A stretch of 64,000 nt of DNA from Sitta carolinensis. Lineage: Eukaryota; Chordata; Aves; Passeriformes; Sittidae. Shown one piece after another: positions 1 through 11,574 of this stretch. The notes beneath the pieces are model-generated. The model did no database searches and was not told the DNA's origin. It saw nothing but the letters and a program-made list of their open reading frames with translations. Location: NCBI GenBank assembly GCA_032173965.1, contig JAVUNC010000005.1:2232001-2296000 (forward strand), written 5' to 3'. Position 1 is the first letter of the stretch, and every line of letters begins with the position of its first letter. The position numbers were made by a program, and so were the translations under genes.

Positions 1-117
1 TACACAGTACCCAGAGGGAGGCTTTGCAGATATGACACCTAGATTAAAATCTGAGAAACTTTAGAAGTGAAAATTCCATTAACACAACGACTTTCCATGT
101 AATTTTCACAAGACATT

Positions 118-141
118 AAAAAAAAAAAAAAAAAAAAAAAA
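118..141. repeat. A(24) homopolymer
   Basis: Twenty-four consecutive A on the plus strand (T on the MKLN1 sense strand). No retrocopied gene is recognisable beside it. Confidence 0.9.
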
Positions 142-2470
142 GGTATTTGTGAGCCCTCGAGCTACAAGTACCAATGGGTTTACGCAAGCTTTTCCTGCGA
201 AAAAAGCAACCCATTAAAAGTGGCTTGAGATAACTTCTCATCATCAGCTGTGGATATCTACAACATTGCCAAAGGGACCACCCCACCCACTCACAAAGGA
301 TCCTCCCCCTCCCTACACCAGCAGCTATAATAAAGATTTGCATAAATAACTTCTTTCGTTCAGCTCATACCGGTGCCAGCACAAACTGAGACGAAAAGAT
401 GAGCAGTTAGACTGGGACAAGGGGCTGCCACTGGAGTGAACTCCCAATCCCCCCTTCCCACTGGAAAGAAACTACTAAAAAAACGAGATGACGTGGCATC
501 TCTGCTATGAGAAGCAAAGCAGGAGGGGCCATTTTATTAACACCACAAGCAGCTCCAGAGGCGGCCCTGGTGTGCCTCATTTCCTAACCTGGCTGCCTGC
601 ACAGCTCTCAGCAGCTAAGCCTTACTGTAAGCATTCCCACTGCTAAGGAGTGGATGGTTCCATGCAGAAAGCTCTTGGCAGAGCACGCTGCAAGTTTCTT
701 TTTATTACCCGGGCAGACACTGGTCTCACAACTGCTGGAAGGAGATAATTTTTCCTTTTACCAACCCAGAAACTGTCATATCCTTTGAGCTAACTGTTGG
801 CTGATCTTTGCTGGAATAACAGAGATGGCCTCACGCCTGGGGACTTCTCTGTGCAAAGAGCTCCAGGGGTTCAGGCACAACAATCACCAAGGGAGAGTTT
901 TCCTTTGCTCCAGCAGGGAAGGGAGAAAGAAGATGACTTTGCAGAATGCACTGCAAATTGGGTTTAAGGCTGCTATAATTTGCATCTAACCTAAATATTT
1001 TCATGTAGCTGCTATTAGGGAAATCCATGACTTTAGGAATGAGTCTTTAAGAATAAACAAATCCCAAACACTCTCTTTGCTTGGCACATTCACATGGCTC
1101 TTCAGAGAGCAGCTGTGCAGGAAAGGGCACAGGCTTTACTAAGAGGATTGGGAACTCAGACTCTCTTCAAAACCGCAGAGCTACCACGCCATTACACTGC
1201 AAAAAGGACTTGGAGTGCTAAGAAAACACAGACTGGCTGGAAATGGACTTAATACTTGCTCCAGGGTTGTCCACGTGATGACTCTTTCAGTTTTTCCTAA
1301 AATCATCCCAAAAGAGATTGGGAAGAATACAGCAACTGGAATACATGGACTCGAATTTCCACTAAGTCCACTGTAAGATGTGGTGGACCGAACTATTCCA
1401 AACATTCCTCACAGCAGCAGCAGAAAGCATCCATGGAGATAATCCTGCCCAGCCTAGACACTGGAATGTACACACAGCCTTAACCAAGAAAAATTGGAAA
1501 AAAAACGACTTCCCACCTAAAAACCCAACTGAACTGGAAAGAACTGCAGACTTGTTTGTTTTTTGTTTTTTTTTTTTCTCCTGCAACTCCCATAACTCAC
1601 TACAAGCCAAGCTGGTTCCAAACCACCTGGCTGCAGTGTTTGAAAATCTGCATGTCCCTATGGCTGTCCCCTAAAGCAAGTCAAAAAATGCATTTTAGGT
1701 TCTGCTACAGTTTCTCACCCTCTCACTGGAAAAGTTATCTGCTCAGAGTGGCAGAAGGATGTAAAGACATGAAAATGTCTTGATTGAAAGACAGTAAAAA
1801 CAGGAAGTTATTATGCAGATCCATTCAGGGAAAAAGTGGGGGATTTGGGATTGCTTTTTTACAACACAGGATTTCTTAACCTCTTGCATAGCAAAACAAA
1901 GTTTGAGTAGAACATGTACAGGAGTGCACAGTTTGAAATATTATATTGTCACGAGATTGGCCAACTTTCTGTTCAATTTTGCCTCATATCCTTAAAAGTT
2001 TGACATTATCATCCAGTATATTATAAACCTATTTCTATCAAAAATATTAGCTTAGTAAATACAGCATTACAAAAATAAACTGAAGAATTTAGCAATCTTA
2101 CAGAAATAAATTCATCAGATCACAGCTGACTATACTGAACAACAAACCTAGCATTACTTAGCTCTGGCCTAGAAACAGCCCAATGAAAATTAGGTTCTCA
2201 ATTTTTTTCAATGAAAAGTTTACTTTTTTTTTTTAAGCTCCCTATCATCACTGCCAGACCAACCAAACTGCTTCCTAAATGCTAAAAGACCCTGTTGCAG
2301 ACATTTCCAGTAAGGCAAGTCAGGAAGTACTTTTTTTTTTTCACTCCCCTCATCTAGTTAAGACTTCTAATCAAGACTTTTTTGATTCATCAGTTCTTCC
2401 TCGAGACACGACAGGAATTAAATAGTAACTAAATAGTGACTAAAACTGCAGCAGTGTAGTGCAGGGAGTT

Positions 2471-2715
2471 ACAGAATTACTTGGGGTTGGGAAAGCCCTA
2501 AGATCACCAAGTCCAGCCATTAAACCAGCACTAAACCAAGTCCCCGGGTGCCACATCCAGTTGTTTTTAAAATCCCTCCAGCACTGGTGACTCCATCACT
2601 GCTCTGGACAACTCTTTTGGTGAAGAATCCTTTCCTGCTATCCAATCTAACCCTCCCCTGGCACAACCTGAGGTCATTTCCAAGTTACCAGAGCCCAGTA
2701 AATAACTTCTATTCC
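2471..2715 (-). mobile_element. CR1 LINE fragment, 3' end
   Basis: A minus-strand CR1 3' region begins at the left with ACAGAATTACTTGGGGTTGGG, then the usual AAGTCCAGCCATTAA..CCAGCACTAAACC block, and fades near AGAGCCCAGTAA. It is 5'-truncated, moderately diverged, and in the same sense as MKLN1. Confidence 0.85.
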
Positions 2716-5700
2716 AGTGACACTCGACAACCCTAAATCGCAGATTAAACTTTTGACTGTATCACTGAGAGATTCAAATCCTTGGTGGCAAAAGCTCCCA
2801 ACTCCAGGCTGGGAATATCAGTTTAACACAGAGGAAAAACTAACAGGAGGAAAAAATAAAGTCAGGCTTATTTATTTATGTTGGTACCCACGGTAACTTC
2901 ATGCATCACAGATGATTACCAGCCTAATTGACCCAACATTTAGGGATTATAGTTTAGATGCAATTTCACTGCTAAGTGATGCTGAGAATCTTCTAAGCCT
3001 GAAAAATTACCAAGGTTTGTTCTCTCCCTGCACTAACTTTGGGTTTAAATTTAAGAATTGTTACATCACTAAAACAGATCTTTTCTATGTTGTTTAATTA
3101 ATGTGTGCTTTTTTTATAAAAATACTACTTAATATGCCAGTGATACCAGTGAAGTCAGTGATTAAAAGATCATCTGATGCAGTTTTTTACTCATTTCATA
3201 GTATGTTTCCACCTGTACATGTCCACTTGTGCATATTATTAGCCTCAATAGGAATATTTGAGCACACAAAGGTATCTGAATTCCAGCCTTTTAAGCAAGA
3301 CTAAGTAAGACACCAGAAGACTCCCTGAGCAGAAATAAATCCCTGGCTTGATAAAAAGACCAAGAATAGCATGAATTCTGCCCTTCAAGATTCAAGGAAA
3401 AAGATGAAGAGATTACACTCTTCAGTCGACTGAATTTGTAGCCAATAGATAAAATACTGGAGTAAAATCTTCCAGAGTTTAAAACACCACCACCCACAAC
3501 CACTGGATAACAGCGTTCAGTTTTCATTTTGAGAAAATCTCCTATCTAGCTTGAAAATAGTTTGGATTGTGTGTGAACACAGGGATTTCTGCTGCCAGCA
3601 ATCACCAGAAAAGTCACAGAACTTCGACTCTGCAAATCTTCCACAGTTCCAGTGTAACAGCCCACTTCAGCACTGCTCACTTTTCATTTCCAAAAGCATT
3701 TTCTGGGGACGGGTCAGATCCTTTTTAAGTAGATTAGAGGCAAGCAATGTCTAGCACACATCTATGTAAATTCTCTGTGCTGTATTTTGGAAGCACCACA
3801 ACCTCAGCAGAGTATGTCTGTTTGACTAATGCACATATGGAAAAACTTAACCAAGGCCAGGAAGTAGATCAAGGCCTTCCACGATTTCACAACTGTGCAA
3901 GGATGCTCTTATATTCCACAATATCTGTAATAATTCCACTCAGGGGAAGCCACAAAGCCAGACTGAGTGGTTACATGTAAAGATATACATTGCTAATGTA
4001 AGCCATAAACACATCTTTAATGCTCATCAGCACGTAACCTCACACTCAGTTAAAGTTCACCCAGAAAACTGATGCCTGGAAAAGAACTTTAAGCAGACTG
4101 TGTTCAACAAAACAGACTGAAGTTCCCTCAAGCCCAAAGTGATGCCAAGTTTGGAGCTTTTTCCACCAAAACCCTATGGAAAATGCCTCCTGGTTCCAGG
4201 TGGGAAAACTTTCACAGCTTTCCTGTCAAAATTAAGATTCTCTCACAGGCAATGCAACTCAAGGAATGCAGAAGACAAAATACTGATCTGGGAAAATAAG
4301 GAAGTATCAGCCTGTTAAGTGCTTGGTTGTGTGGAGAAGCACAGTACAGGTCAAACATTTGACCCTGGGTTACATTAGGAAATAATTCCTTATTTTGAAT
4401 CAATATACATAATTCACACTAAAGAATACAGTAATTCCCAGGCCAAAACTACTTTCACATTTGGCAGCTTCCAAACCCTGTAGCAGAAACCAGGATTTTT
4501 AGAAGACAAAATTGAAAGTTAGCAATAGAACACTGTCACATTAGAGTGGAGTGGGAACTCATTCATCAATCCTTATTCATGGGTCAATTTACCTAACCCA
4601 AATTTTAACCTAGAATTTAACAATCTGTGTTAAGAGCATCTCTTTACAAATAAAACTTTCAAGTGCAGAACAGGCTAGGAAATTGCTGTTTAAATATAAT
4701 TACTGTAACAGCCAAATGCTGTTTAAACTATGTACCAACAGAAAAGGATCCCAGAAAAATACAGGTCATGTCCTAAACAGAGTTTCAATGTTTTTTCAGG
4801 CACCTTCCCAGAGCTTGAGCATGACATTATGAACCCAGCCAGTCTCAGGAGGAAAGGCAGGGAAGACCAAGGAAAACACCACCAAACTCAAACTGACCAG
4901 AGCACAATTTTTCCCCATGATGAAGATCCTGTCCTTTTCCAGGAACAGCAGAAGGTGCCAGCAGAGGAAGAGCAAGTGCTATTAGCCAGTCTGCTCCTGC
5001 AGTTTAAATTCAGACGTGCAGGCTGCTGTCCTCAACTTAAATAGATGGTTGTGCTCCTTGATTTAAATTGATCCAGGAAATAATTTCTCAAAGATTATGC
5101 ATACTGAGTTGTAAGTAATGACTGAAATAGCAACTACCTAAAGCAACAAACCACTCTACAACTTCAGTGCTCTTCCTTCCCCTTCCAGTAACGTGTATTA
5201 TGGAATTCAGACCCAGTGAACTTACAGCTCACTCTTGCCACAAAATTCAAAAGGCAGAAAAAGCAAAATTACGTCTGGGTTTACCAGTTTATATTAACGT
5301 GCAATTAAAGTCAAGCACTGGCTTGCTTTGGAACAAGCCACCATCTAGGTAAGTGATGGAATCAGTGCTACCCACACCACTTAATATCAGCAAAAAAGTC
5401 AGCATCAGATCACAAAACTGATGGCGGTGATAAACCTGACCATTCTACCAGCAATCTGATAAAAACACGATGAATGTACAGAATTAGAAACCATAATCTT
5501 TGCCATGGAAAAAAGAAAAATCGAGCAGACTGTACACGATGCCTGAGCAACAACATTTATCCCAAGGAGAACTCTGTTTCATTAACTACTTAAGTCTTTA
5601 AACTAGTAATTAGCAATTAAAGGCTGGAAAACTTTCATTAAACTCACAGGCTATACAGCCACATAGACAGCAAATGATCCACAATCTGATGATGTTAACA

Positions 5701-7263
5701 CCTCCCATGAAAATTTTACATTCTTAATGCTCCTGTAAAATGCCATCCCAGAATAGGCTGAACGTTGGAGCACGACAGGTTCTGCCAGGTTGGGCACACC
5801 AGGGAACCTGAGCAATTAGCATTTCACCTTCCTCCTTCTGCCAGTGAATAAACCTGTCTAATCCCTTAAATAATGTCTATATTTTAACTGGAGCCTGAAG
5901 AGATTTCTCCTGATACTACAGCACTTGTGCTTTTACCTGGGGAGCAAGAGATATCATAACTCATAATTCCTCATTACATCATAATTTCGTGATTTTTTCA
6001 CTCCCTCCACCTCTGACATTTTTCTTTCTCACTAATTAACTTTATCAGACACCAAAGAGGCATTTTATGGTAACATATTCAATCTGTAGGTAATTTTATT
6101 TTCTACAGAAATATTTTTCTCTGTAAGTACTGAATTTCAGCACTCACAGAAAAATCCTAGGCTACAGAAGAGATGCAAACAAGAGGGAAAACGCCTGTCA
6201 GAACATGAGATTGTCTAGAAACATCCAGAAAGTCCACACAAACAAACAGAGGGGAAAAAATATTTTCCACTGGAAAGGAAAAAAGCAGAACTGAGAGCAT
6301 TTGAACACAGGGTTCAGCTGAGAGTGGGTCAGCTCACTGGTTAGCCAAGGTTTGCATGCCCTGCTCATTTTAATAAATATTGGAAGTATTGATCAATATC
6401 AGAAGTCCTCAGCAGTTACAGAGGCAGCCCCTGTGCCTGCTCACCTTCTGTAGCAAAAGGCAAAGCAATCACAACAAGGAAAGGGAATTGGCTATGTCGA
6501 AATACTGAAGCAAAGCTAGAAATGCTGACACCTTAAACTGAAAAAAAGTACATTAATGCTTATTATTAGTGCAGAAAAGCTCAAAGTCACAGTTCTATAG
6601 CTCTTCCACCATTTGGATCTGGTTTAGAAGGTTTTAAACTGCTTAGACCTCAGCAGAAGGTATCCTCACCTTGTAAAGGGAACAGGGCTTGGGCTCAGGG
6701 AACATAATATTAAAAATAAACCTCTTCATTAGTCATGACTGATCTCAGCTTGAACATGAGATTCTTCAAGACCTGGATGCATCTACAAGGAGATTTATGA
6801 ACCTCTGAGATACAGATCTGAGTCACTGGTTTCATGTGGTTGGAGGAGAAACCAAGAACCACATTTCACTGGCCACTAATACATGTTTTTTTCCTGTTAC
6901 AAAAATCTCAGCAAGCACAGGAGCTGGAATTCAGGTTATTTTCCACCTCAGGTTTTTTGTTTGTTTGTTTAGGCCTGTTGTTTTTAATCCTTATGGACTT
7001 TACCCCAGAAAGTTTGCTACATGTGTTTCTTTCACCTTCTTGCTAAGGTTTTGCAAGATTTGAAAACATTAAACTTCTTTCAGAGTAGACCACTACAGCA
7101 GTACATTTCAGTCTGGCCAGAAACTTGCTGTTACATACTCATAACTAGAAAGCAAAAATAAAATCTGCATTCTCACTTTACTTTAAAAGCCTATGAGTCA
7201 CTCATATTTTACTTTCAAAGTATATTTCACTAAGTTTTCTTCCCCTAGTTTCATGGAAATAGG

Positions 7264-7288
<25 letters not shown>
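7264..7288. repeat. A(25) homopolymer
   Basis: Twenty-five consecutive A on the plus strand, followed by an A-rich tail (GAGAAAATAAAA). Possibly an old poly-A tail, but no source transcript is recognisable upstream. Confidence 0.9.
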
Positions 7289-7295
<7 letters not shown>

Positions 7296-7839
7296 TAAAA
7301 TCATTTCCAGTGCATTTTAACAAATCAACTGGATTTTCCCCTGCTCCAGGACACTTTGTAGGAAAGATTCAACAGAGTCATTCAGCATGTGACACTACTC
7401 AAAGCATCAAACTGGAGAAGACTGGAACTCTCTGAACAACTGAAGTTGACCGTGAAATAGATAAAAGTGAGCTGCAGTGAAAAAGTGACATCAACTAAGA
7501 GGTTGTTAATGGTATTTAATTATCAGCTAAGAAACCAATCTTAATTTATATTCCTAATAACAACCTAAGCACAAGAAATAAACAAATACTAATTAAAAAT
7601 CCCAAAGTCAAACACAGGAAACATGCTGATCTTCCTCTACAGGGATTCCATAAAGGAAAACTTGCAGGACTGAAAATTTGAGCAACAGAAGCAGGATGAA
7701 CGTTTCTCACTAAAGTATGTGAATAGAGAACACAGCAGAAAGCTCTTGTTAGCCTCTGAAGTGGGATTTCAGCAGTATAAAACAGTGACAGAAGGACCTG
7801 AGTGCATCACCAAAGACAAGATGCAGCCACTAGAACCCA

Positions 7840-7990
7840 CGGCCCCAGGATACAGTAATGTGGCAATAAAAAGGGTACACGGCTGCCACCACACAGAGCT
7901 CAGCACTTCACCTCTCATTCACCTCAGGAGGAAGTTCAAACTGGAGCAGGTACAAAAACAGGCCACTGAAAAAGTCAGGATATGAAGTGC
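7840..7990 (+). mobile_element. Worn CR1-like sequence (uncertain)
   Basis: The stretch ending CTGGAGCAGGTACAAAAACAGG, then CCACTGAAAAAGTCAGGATATG, resembles the older CR1 body around GGTACAAAGGAGGGCAAC...ATGATCAGGG. Similarity is weak and the limits are guesses. Confidence 0.3.
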
Positions 7991-9260
7991 TTCTCTCACT
8001 GTAGAGCAAGAGCTTCTGGTTCTATTCCTTACAAAAAAAAAATCCTCCAAGTTGCAGGAAGGCTGGCATTACCTTCTCTAACTGTTTATTCCCTCCTTGT
8101 CCAGAAAGGAACAAAGTGATTGAGCTCATCACTTCCTGCAGGAGGGCAGAGAAGGGAGAGGAACGGAGCCCAACTCTCTCCCTGTCTCCGTGCAGGTCTA
8201 AAGACACCAGCACTCGCCTGGAAGCACTGCCAGTGCCGGGGCAATGGCCAGGCCGGTGCCGGGAGGCAGCAGGGAGCTGCCTGCCCTGAGGCTCCGTTCC
8301 TTCGGGAGGAACCCTGGAGAGGCCAGGAATGGAGCTGACCAAGCAGATTTCCAAGCTGGAGAAGCTGAAGCCTCTCAATGCACAGGCAGAGCATCTCTGG
8401 AAACACCAGATGTTTCATCACCAAATTTCCCCTTGGATCAATTCTCCTCCCAAAGGCACAGACTGAGCCAGCTTCTATTACCAGACCAACCCACAGAGTT
8501 TCTGAAATAAATATCCAAGTCAGTCTTCTTGCTGGTACAAACCAATACACAACTCCAGTGATGTGAAAAACAGAAGAACTATTTCTTTTCATTAAGACAA
8601 TCCTCACTTAATGTCTGGAAAGGTCCTTGCAAACATGCAGGTAGCTGCAGCACTGGCAAAGCTGCCATAAACTGGATCCAGCACTGAGTAATCCTCCAGT
8701 ACCACCAAACCCAAGAGGAAAGACACTGGCATTCAGCAGAGGAAGCTTCTCTGTCACTGAAAGAAAATGAGTGTTTTAAAATAGACTACTGATCCTCAAC
8801 TAAAGCACGACCAGAAAAGCCTTTGAAAAACACTTTTTGTTTCGCTTTGTTTAGGCTTTTTTTAATTAAAAGAGAGGTTATCAGATGATTTCAGTGTTCT
8901 AAAAAGTTTCAAGGTCATTTCAGCATCACATAAGCAGGTGAGATGTCACTAGACATCTAATTTCTTCCCTGGTCAGCACTGATGAAGGTTTTACATTCCA
9001 GCACTTTGTTTTACATTTAAAACCATACAAGTACTTAAGGCACGTGTTTAAATCATGCTTAGTACCTCTGCTGCTCCTCCCCGAGCACTCTGCCTGCAAG
9101 ACCACAACTCCCCACAACAAGCAATAATATTTAATAAGCTGTATATTCATTCCTACACACATGAGGGCAGAGCCCCTTTTCTCCTGCAAGGTTAAAGTGG
9201 TTTCTTTCTAGCTATGCCAGCAAACTTATTTAAAGTACAGTATAACCAGAATTCCCAATG

Positions 9261-9320
9261 TCATAGAATCATGAAGGTTGGAAAACATCCTCTAAGATCA
9301 AGCTATTCCAGACAAGCATC
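9261..9320 (-). mobile_element. Short CR1 3' end fragment
   Basis: TCATAGAATCATGAAGGTTGG followed by AAAACATCCTCTAAGATCAAG is the terminal 50-60 bp of a minus-strand CR1. Similarity stops after about 60 bp, so the copy is severely 5'-truncated or broken. Confidence 0.75.
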
Positions 9321-9734
9321 GTTTTATTCTACATATTAAATACTAAGACAACCTTTAGCTCTCTGTGCATGTTCATCCCACAGGGGGTATGGTCTTGTCC
9401 CAGCAGTTTTCAAGATCTCCATCTTCAGTCCATCCCCAAAAACCAGCCCTCCCATATATTTCTTATTAAACTTTTTCTTTTTGAGAGGTTCATCTTAAGT
9501 CACAGATCAAAGCCTCTCCTCTCCAATTAAGATTGTATTCCAGCTCTCTCCCAGACCACAGGAATAAGTTAGCATGCAAAACCCAAAACTCCCACATCAA
9601 GACAGCACGTTAGGACCAGAATCCCTCAGACCAAGGTCAGCACACCAGAGAACAATCACACTGCTGGGATTACAGTGCTTAAAAGCAGATAAAATTGTTT
9701 TCACTGATGACAAGCACTTTCAAACAACATCTTA

Positions 9735-9990
9735 CAAACAGCCAAATGCAAGGTCATGCATTTGTAAAGTACCAGCCCAGCTACAGGAATGGGAATTTGT
9801 ATCAGGGAAGGCATTAAGGACTTTGGGCAGCACAGCAGATGCCACGTGAACATTAATTCCTGACACGAGTCTGTAGCAAAAGGGACTAATGGAAGCCTTG
9901 GAAAGGAATATCAAGGAGAAAGACAATATTCCATGTTTATATCGCATCACTGAGATCAATAATGAACTGTCAACCCTCTCCTCAGGGACC
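9735..9990 (+). mobile_element. Degenerate CR1 open-reading-frame fragment (uncertain)
   Basis: AAATGCAAGGTCATGCATTTG, then CTACAGGAATGGGAA, AAGGACTTTGGG, GATGCCACGTGAACATTAATTC and AAAGGGACTAATGGAAGCC occur in the order and spacing of the CR1 reverse-transcriptase C-terminal region (AAGTGCAAGGTCCTGCA...GAGAAGGACTTGGG...AACATGAGCC...GCCAATGG). It is old and full of indels. A retroviral remnant is an alternative. Confidence 0.42.
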
Positions 9991-11104
9991 AACACTTGAA
10001 TAAGATTTTAAAAGCCAGAAATGCCAGTAGAAATAACTACGAGACCATCAAAGGCCTGAAAGAAGCACCCTAAGGGCAAGTTGTTTTAACAGGAAAGGTA
10101 AAGGGATGGCTTAATTACCACCAAAGATTACCAATTAGAAAAGTAACCAGTTCTTTTTCACATCTAATACAGAAAAACAAAACAATTAGGAGTTTAGTTA
10201 AAAACACGGTTTTAGAGGTTTGCTTCGTTTTGGAAAATGGAGATAATTTAGGATATTAATAATTAACAACTAAAGCAACTCTGTCACTTGTTGCTAGCAG
10301 GGGAGTTCAGGATACATCAATCAAAGGTCAGCAAATGCAGCACAATCGATGATCGGATGAGTCTGCACAGCCCTTGATGGCCTCGTTGTGCTGTGACCCC
10401 GGCAGTCCTCCCGATTTCCAGCACCAAGGATGACTTATCCAAAAGGTGTACCAAAAACATCACACCTAAACCACGCTGTGGTCACTCCAAACTTGACAGT
10501 CAGCAACTAGAGCAACTGCACAGGCTGCATCTGAATGCCACACGGCCAGCAGAGGATGGGATGAGCTGGTACAGCAGCACAAAGCCATGGCTGTAACAGC
10601 TCCTGCCAACCCCCGAATCCCTAAAGGCAGGCGATTAGGGCAGCAGGTGACCCCTTTCTTCTAAAACTACAAACAGCAGATGACACAGCCCAGCATTCCA
10701 GAGGTCAGGGGCAGGAGAGAACACCCAGCTGCCAAAAAACACAGAGCCCACAGGCACCTGACAGAGGCAGGGCAGGGCAGGAGGGGCACTGACTGTCCTC
10801 GTTTCACCCAGTCATTGACCAGCCTCTCCCACACCGGCACCTGTTCTTGTCCCAAGTCTGGGCTCAGCTCCTCTTTAGCTGCAACTTTCCTTTGCCCACA
10901 CCTCGTGCTAAAGCTACCCCCAAACCTGACTCTCCAGGCCCTCCCCGTTTAACACAACCCCAAACCTGCAAGCCCAAACCCTCTGCCTCACGCGACTCCC
11001 CCGAAATCTCTTGATGAACCACTTCTCCAAGCACAGCCCCAAGTGATGGTGCGCTGTCCCTGGACCTCCAGCCCCGCTGAAGGCCTCCTGCCCCACTAAG
11101 ACCG

Positions 11105-11300
11105 CTAAGTCCCGCAGTACAGACCTCCGTCAAACACAGACCTCCGTCAAACACAGCCCCCAAATCCTGCTGCAGAGAACTTTCTCACGCACAGCCGCCC
11201 CAAACTCTCCTGTACAAACCCTGCTCCCACACGGCCTCCCAAAAGCCGCAGCACCGAGCCCTCTCACACACAGAACGCCGCTCCCACACAGCCCCGGTCC
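11105..11300. repeat. Degenerate ~38-bp tandem array at the start of MKLN1 intron 1
   Basis: On the minus strand, successive blocks begin GTGTGNGAG or GTGTTTGACG and end near TTTGGGGGCT: GTGTGTGAGAGG..., GTGTGGGAGCAG..., GTGCGTGAGAAAG..., GTGTTTGACGG.... Spacing is about 37-40 bp in the recognisable units. A 17-bp perfect tandem copy (ACAGACCTCCGTCAAAC, 11119-11135 and 11136-11152, plus strand) lies within it. Weaker related C-rich sequence continues left to about 10905. Units are too diverged for an exact count. Confidence 0.65.
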
Positions 11301-11424
11301 CGCTCCCCGCGGCCTCCGTGCGCAGGCCGCAGCGCGGGCCCGCGCAGGCCCCACACGGGCCCAGCCGCCCGGCCACCCCCAGTCCCGAGCCCGGAGCGGT
11401 CCCAGGCGCGGTGCCGAGCCCGGC

Positions 11425-11433
11425 ACTCACTCG
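11425..11433 (-). other. MKLN1: MKLN1 exon 1 splice donor
   Basis: On the minus strand the exon ends CCCGA and the intron begins GTGAGTGCC (GT at 11430-11429). This is a good match to the vertebrate 5' splice-site consensus from intron position +1 to +6. It interrupts codon 32 after its second base, as expected if exon 2 begins by completing a glutamate codon. Confidence 0.9.
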
Positions 11434-11525
11434 GGCAGGTAGGTAGAGGAGAAGCTGCTCCAGCGGTGCAGGCTGTAGCCCAACACGCGGCTCTCAGCGC
11501 CCGCCGGCCCCGCCGCCGCCGCCAT
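11431..11525 (-). CDS. MKLN1: MKLN1 (muskelin) coding exon 1, partial gene
   Basis: Read on the minus strand, the start codon at 11525-11523 opens 31 codons plus two bases, ending at a GTGAGT donor (phase 2). The peptide starts MAAAAGPAGAES and ends HRWSSFSSTYLP plus GA, which would complete to E. From memory, human muskelin exon 1 ends with nearly the same residues (HKWSSFSSTYLPE), and the alanine-rich start is typical. Muskelin is a cytoplasmic and nuclear scaffold with an N-terminal discoidin-like domain, then LisH, CTLH and kelch repeats. It belongs to the CTLH/GID E3 ubiquitin ligase complex and has been linked to thrombospondin-1 responses and GABA-A receptor trafficking. This exon encodes only the segment at the front of the discoidin-like domain. 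The start was chosen for its strong Kozak context (A at -3, G at +4) and family match. The remaining exons should lie at coordinates below 1, outside the window. Confidence 0.93.
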
Positions 11526-11529
11526 CTTG
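11518..11529 (-). promoter_or_regulatory. MKLN1: YY1-type motif overlapping the MKLN1 start codon
   Basis: The minus strand reads CAAGATGGCGGC across the initiation codon. This matches the YY1 consensus (AAnATGGCGGC) that is common just downstream of CpG-island transcription starts and often includes the ATG. It also gives a strong translation context. The motif is seen directly; binding is inferred. Confidence 0.6.
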
Positions 11530-11560
11530 TTGTCAGCAGCGGCCCCGGCAGCGACCGCGG

Positions 11561-11570
11561 GGGGCGGGGC
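11561..11570. promoter_or_regulatory. GC box (SP/KLF-type site)
   Basis: GGGGCGGGGC on the plus strand, 36-45 bp upstream of the MKLN1 start codon, is a consensus SP1/KLF site within the CpG island. Confidence 0.6.
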
Positions 11571-11574
11571 CAAA

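Larger units (their letters stand above)
1..11430 (-). other. MKLN1: MKLN1 intron 1, 5' portion
   Basis: Everything downstream of the exon 1 donor on the minus strand, up to the window edge, is read as intron. I looked for the reverse complement of exon 2, which should encode the segment beginning NILVDKPNDQSSRWSS, and did not find it. The stretch is AT-rich with many A and T runs. It holds recognisable CR1 pieces at 2471-2715 and 9261-9320, worn CR1-like sequence near 7840-7990 and 9735-9990, and 24-25 base A runs at 118-141 and 7264-7288. A GC-richer patch lies at 8120-8380. The first few hundred intronic bases carry a degenerate tandem array. The rest (142-2470, 2716-7263, 10000-10900) shows nothing I can name. 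Confidence 0.85.

Noticed and set aside
8086..8607. 173-codon minus-strand frame in MKLN1 intron 1
   Set aside because: It is on the MKLN1 sense strand but does not match any muskelin exon, and no flanking splice sites make it one.
1..11430. MKLN1 exon 2 or later exons on the minus strand
   Set aside because: I looked for the expected coding sequence after STYLPE and saw no match with splice sites. Intron 1 appears to extend past the left edge.
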